DNA from: Heterodera schachtii
Lineage: Eukaryota > Nematoda > Chromadorea > Rhabditida > Heteroderidae
DNA length: 64,000 bases
Direction of reading: 5' to 3'
NCBI GenBank assembly: GCA_023374025.1
Contig: SIJG01000113.1
Coordinates: forward strand, 339,294 to 403,293
Each line of letters starts with the position of its first letter. The stretch's first letter is position 1. Of the stretch, positions 58,882-64,000 are shown piece by piece. Position numbers and translations under genes: made by a program. The notes under the pieces were generated by a model that saw only the letters and a list, made by a program, of their open reading frames with translations, was not told where the DNA came from and ran no database searches.

Positions 58882-61800
58882 TTCGTATCAAAATATTTAC
58901 ACGAAAAATTAACTACAAATTGAACTTCCAAAGGCTTTAATTCTATGTTTTTTGAAAATGTGCTTAAAAAGAAAAAATCGCTTTAAAAATTGAAATTTCA
59001 ATGCGAAAATTTTTTTTTGCAATTCTTACAAAAAAATTCCTGAACTAGTGAATAAACTATCTTTTTGTTCAATTTCCCTGAAAAATGTTATGCTATATTA
59101 TAAAATATTTCAGGCAACTTTAATTATGTTCTTGATCATATTTCGAGATTTTGGGTAAGTTTTTTGGGTTCATTTGTAACTGATTTCCACAAAAATAAAT
59201 TAAATAAAATTTAACTGAAAATTTAGCGAATAAATAAAAAAATTGGGCCGACACATCGAAATTAGTACAAATCTGATAAATTTAGGAAATTTTCATTTAT
59301 TTGTTGTAAGAATTGTGTTTATTTTATGCTTTTTTTGCTTTTTCGATTTTGATTTAATTTCTCTATTTCTTTGCCTTGCTCCATTACTCTCTTCTTTTTT
59401 CAAACATTTCTTTGTGAATCAATAGAAAACGACGCGAACACATCGCACAGTTTCACTGGCACACCTCTAAAATGTCGTCATCATTCCTCCCTTTCTCCTT
59501 CCAATGCCATCCATTTTCACCAATAATTTTCCTTTTTCGCATTCAGCAAAAAATCCATTTTTCCTATTTATTTCCGAATAGATTACACAAATATTAATTC
59601 ATTTCACATTAACAGGTGGCCATAAATACTTTATCACAATGTTGCATAATTTTCAAAGTTAATTTCAAAATTTTTCCGCATTACCTTTTGCCATTTTTAA
59701 AAATGAAAAATTTAATTCGACCGATTCATCAACAAATTTTCTATTATAAAAGAATTTAAAATTTAAAAGAAAATTGCATTGCTAGCAAATCCATGAAACT
59801 AATGAATGAAAAACCAATCGTGCAATATTTCATAAAGAATCTGCGCCAAAAAACCGATTCATTCTTTAATACAAACGTTTTAACCATAAAATTTAATGAT
59901 GTAAAAACATAATTAAAAATTCATAAATTTACTTAAAGCAATCATGACTGGTATTTAAAATAACTGCTAATTATTTTTAAAATAACTAATTTTTTTGCAG
60001 AAAATTTACAAAAATTGCGACCACAAAAACATAAAGAGAGATTTGTGGTTCTCAAAGCATTAATAAATGGGCAGAACTATAGAAAATTAAATAAAAAATT
60101 ATTTTAATCCTTAAGTTTTATTTGTTTTGAAATGAAAAATTTTATAATTTATTGAGTAAATAATTAGTAATTAAAAAAGGATTTAATGGAAAATGATTCG
60201 AGATTAATTTCAATCAAGCAAGAAAGAAATAAATAATTTAAGAAACAAAGCTTTATCAAATTAATCAACTAAATATTTTAAAAACATCATGTATGCCTAA
60301 AAATTCTTAGATTTCTTTTTGATTAATGATTGCTAAAATAGTTTTAATAAAGAAAGGTTAGAAAGAGAAAAGTATAAAATTAATGAAAAGTTTAAAATTA
60401 ATTCAATCAAAATTATTTTCTTTTTTAAAAAAAATTCACTTTAATTATCTGTATTTTTTGTTGATAAAATAAAAAAAATCTATAATATATTGGTATGCTA
60501 ACATTTTAAACTCAAAAAAGCAAAACATCTGAAGATTCTCTTAGATATTGAAGTTTTTATCTGTATACTACTTCTACAGTATGGTGAATTCGTCTGAGAC
60601 TATAGAAATGCGAGTGTTAATAAACTATTGGTATCTTGTAATAATAATATATTTAAAAATTTTTATGAAAAAATAAATATTATTATAATTAAAATTCTTA
60701 ATGTAAAAACTTTTAATTAATTCAATCAAGCCTACGTCGGTTTAAGGTGATAATTTTATTAAAAATTTTCAATATATTTAATTTTTAAATTAAAAATGGA
60801 TAAGCTAGCTTAATAAATAAATTTTTTTAACTACCAAAATTCGAAATTGATGAGAAGATGTTTATTTGCTGATTTCGGTTGTGTAACTTCGTGTTGTCAT
60901 TCAATGAAATGACATTTAAATGAAAAAATTACTATGTTTAAATTAAATACGTATTAAAAATATTAAAAAGTCTTTTCTGACCAAAATATGAAATGTGATA
61001 GTAGGCTTTTTTAAACTTAATATTTCTGTACAATTAGGCTATTTAAACAATTCTTGAAACAAAAAATGATTATTTTATAAATTATACAAATGTGATACAA
61101 ATATGTAAAAGTAAGAAAAATAAAATAAATAATTTCGAATTATATGTATAATACAAAATATTATATTAAGACCTAAATAAAAAATTAAGCAAGCATTTAA
61201 TATTTTTCCGCTTCAAACTCTCCAAGTTAATAAATGAACGGGTCAACAGCTAGAAAGAAATAAACAGATCATATGAATATTTCAAACACCGTGACGAGAA
61301 AAAAGTAAAATTTTAACAGATAGTCAATTTAAATACAAAATAATATTATTTAATATCTAACTATTGAAAAACAAAGAAAAATTAGTAAATTGCATAACAT
61401 TCAATCAAGCAAGAATAGAAACATTGACTTACTACATATGCAAAATTTAATTAAATCTTAATTGTGCTAGAAAATAAATCCGACGACTATCAAACAAGTT
61501 AAAAAAAAAAAAAAAAATTAATTTTGATAGTTTTTAGGTGCGGAGTCGCTTTTAAAAAAGATCATAAGAGCCTATTTAAAAACCATCAACATTAAAATAA
61601 CAATAAAATCTTTAGTGAATCATAATTTCGTACCATTATTAATTATTTAAAATAATTATTTTAATGATATTGGTTAGAATAAATACATGAAATGGGGATA
61701 AATTAAATATAAAATAAACATAATTCAGAGCTATAAATAAAAATAAATGCAGGTAAATTCTGCTCAGATTGGCACTTTTATTAATTCAATTTCTTATTTT

Positions 61801-63739
61801 TCATAAAATGAATTTAAAAAATAAAAATTAAAGTTTTAAAAAATATTTTTAAGGACACCTATAAAAATATCTATTCTAAGCAATAAATAAACCTATAATA
61901 CATATTCTAATAAGTCAACAGATTATAATAAAAGAAACTGAAACTAACTTTGAGTTTTATTTGTATGCCTTTTCAAGAAAAGTAACATTCGGGCAATATT
62001 GGAAGGTGGATTCATGAATTAAACGGTTTTTAATTAAAAATTTTAAAAAGGAACAAAGGAAATCTGCAGACAAAAAATTTAATTTATATTAAATTTAAAA
62101 ATTTATTTAACGAAACTTGAACTTGAAACAAATATTTTAGAATCTTTCAATTTTCCAAAGATGTAAATATCATTTAATAAATAATTATGAAATTTATTAA
62201 AGTATTAACCAAAATAATTTAAAATAAAATAAATACACAAATTTAATTTTATAAAAATAATAAATTATTTAAAATCCAGGACAATCAAATTTTTCTATAA
62301 AAGGCATTTTGACGCATTCTCATATTGTTCTTTTTTCCCTTATGATGAAAGTAAGAGATTTATATCTGATTTTCAGTTAGCGCGAGAATTTAAAAACCTT
62401 CATAAATCACTTTAAATCTGTCAATGGATTTAGCTGGATTGACGAGATAACAAAAGAATAAAACTTGAAGTAGCTTTAGTTGGATGCTAAGCGATTAGTA
62501 AAAAAAAGTTTTGAATAATAAAAAAATATATATTCATAATTATTTAAAAAACAATAATTTTTTAAATATTTACCTCAAAGCAAATATAAATAATAATATT
62601 AACAAATAAATAAAGATATTGAAAGTTCGGATAATATAATAATTTTTTTAAAATACTTAAAAGGTTAATGAAAGTCTTTTAAAAATTAATGGAAACATAA
62701 AATTCAATAAAAATTAATATAAGAAATAGTATAGGTGTTAATTATTGAAAAATAAGTCGTGGTGAAGTTAAAAAATTATAATATTTGTAATGTTCCAATC
62801 CCACTAACTTGTAGTTTGTGCTTGATTCATAATTATTGTAAATGGATTGTATAAAAAAATAACGAATAATTTGTGAAATTTTAATTATTCGCGAAAAATT
62901 TATGATTAATTTACAATTATTAAACAGGATCAGGGCTTGCTTTTGTTCAGGACAAAATAGACAACCTGCAAATAAAAAATTATTTAAAAACATAGAGAAA
63001 CTGCAAAATATTAAAGAAAATTAAATAATAAATTATGACATATAAAAATAGATGATCTTACAACAATTGTTCATTCAATTGCGTTTGCAAGTATAATAAA
63101 AAATTATTCGCCAAAAAATTTACAGCCAAATAACTTTTAAAAAATTATAACTAAAATTATATTAATTATAAATATTTACATGTACTTAAAACATTATATC
63201 TTTGCCCGTTAGAAATAATTAAATCTTAACATTTACTGCTTTTTCTGTAAAGAAAATCACCCAGTCTCCAGCTGAATCGATTTAAAGATGTTATTGTTAT
63301 ATTGCCGAAAAAATTTGAAAACTATGATAAACAAATTAAAATTAAAGGAAAAAATCGAGAAAAATAAAGACAAAATGATCCAAGATAAAATCCCAAAATA
63401 TAAAAACATTAAATATAAAGAAGAAACAATTAATTTAGATAAAAAATATCATTATAAAACTGTATAATAAAATTGTTACCACATTTAATCCATTTGGATT
63501 TCGACCAATACTCGTGAGCTTCTTGGCTACTGTGGGAAAGTATCGGATATGGTCAAGAGATTTAATTTTTATAATCTTTTAAAGAACATTAAAATGATTG
63601 TATCATCACAAAGGAAATCGTATTATTATTGACATTCGCTAGGAATTATCAACAAATTCGCCTAAAATTTTTGCGCACTTTACACACAGATAAGCACGAA
63701 AAACGCGTTTTCCATTTGCTTTAGGGAGTCTATGATGAG
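58882..63739. other. AT-rich region, A-rich on + strand, no recognised gene
   Basis: The strongest candidate for decayed coding or promoter sequence is 59414-59540, which is less AT-rich and has a 41-codon frame starting MSSSFLPFSFQC, but nothing recognisable. TTCAATCAAGC recurs near 60209, 60720 and 61401. An A17 run lies near 61500. Frames elsewhere have chance-like composition. I do not see inverted copies of the left-hand blocks by eye. Confidence 0.5.
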
Positions 63740-64000
63740 TAGGGTTGTAAATTATATGGATTAACATATTTTTTCTGCGCATATGCTATGAAAAAAGGGG
63801 CTCAAAAATAGCATTTCTGCATTAAAATTTTTTGATTTGGTGAAGGTTTTTAGTGCATATAAATCCATATTTTGGGGGTTTTCGGGAATAAATCCATATT
63901 TCGACATTTAACTTTGGGAGAATATTTATGTCCATGTTTTGGCCTTTCTGCAGAAAATCTCTATTAGAATGGCGCCCATTTGACATTTTACGTCCATATT
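63740..64000. mobile_element. TAGGGTTGTAA MITE, left end, cut by window edge
   Basis: Starts TAGGGTTGTAAATTATATGG, close to the end of 45852-46226, and continues with repeated AAATCCATATTT phrases. It also has GCATTTCTGCATTAAAA, shared with 18474-18769, so it links the two MITE families. The 48 bp before it (from 63692) resemble the interior of 45852-46226, suggesting insertion into or beside an older copy. Confidence 0.7.

Overview
The window looks like non-coding, transposon-rich DNA from a small-intron, very AT-rich eukaryotic genome. The clearest gene has six inferred GT-AG introns of only 40-46 nt, several with TTTAG or TTTTAG acceptors. Background composition is extremely AT-rich with long A/T runs. 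A nematode (for example a root-knot type) is the best guess, but the species cannot be named from this sequence. I see no bacterial gene structure, rRNA, canonical tRNA or CRISPR array, and no convincing host gene.

Positions 1 to about 46 kb are an AT-rich (strongly T-rich on the + strand) mosaic of old, diverged copies of a limited set of non-coding blocks, labelled P, Q, R, S, T, V, W, X, Y, Z and AA below. Some keep the same order in several places (Y-P-R-Q). Into this mosaic DNA transposons have inserted, mostly non-autonomous, and many still show target-site duplications (TSDs). One set is hAT-like (8-bp TSD, ends TAGAG or CAGGG): 1-523 (cut by the window edge), 8612-9411, 18474-18769, 23666-24616, 29419-30288, 33735-34885, 36485-37681 and 45852-46226, with fragments at 47260, 52287 and 63740. 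The other set is Mutator (MULE)-like (8-9 bp TSD, GGTG-type ends): 8074-8464, 25928-26205, 34906-35648 and perhaps 58660-58873.

The six larger hAT-like elements are unusual. Their ends carry different short GC-rich arrays (GGGACC, GGGAGC, GGGATCCC, CTCTCGC or AAATAAGTAC type), yet their interiors are related. The shared interior holds tRNA-like A and B boxes in three copies and one or two GC-rich hairpins with a GNNA loop in five. This 'one core, many ends' set is the most likely undescribed system here, together with the MULE below.

From 46 to 53 kb the sequence has a GA-rich tract and a less AT-rich stretch with no recognisable gene. At 53388-57465 lies a nearly complete autonomous MULE of 4078 bp. 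It has an 8-bp TSD, terminal inverted repeats (TIRs) of about 380 bp that each begin with six 26-bp tandem repeats, and one seven-exon gene. The gene joins a DDE transposase (helix-turn-helix, C2HC finger, D-D-E triad) to a C-terminal OTU-type cysteine protease. The reading frame holds except at two A7 tracts, both reading as the slippery heptamer A AAA AAG. Positions 57.5-64 kb are AT-rich but A-rich on the + strand, reversing the skew of the left part.
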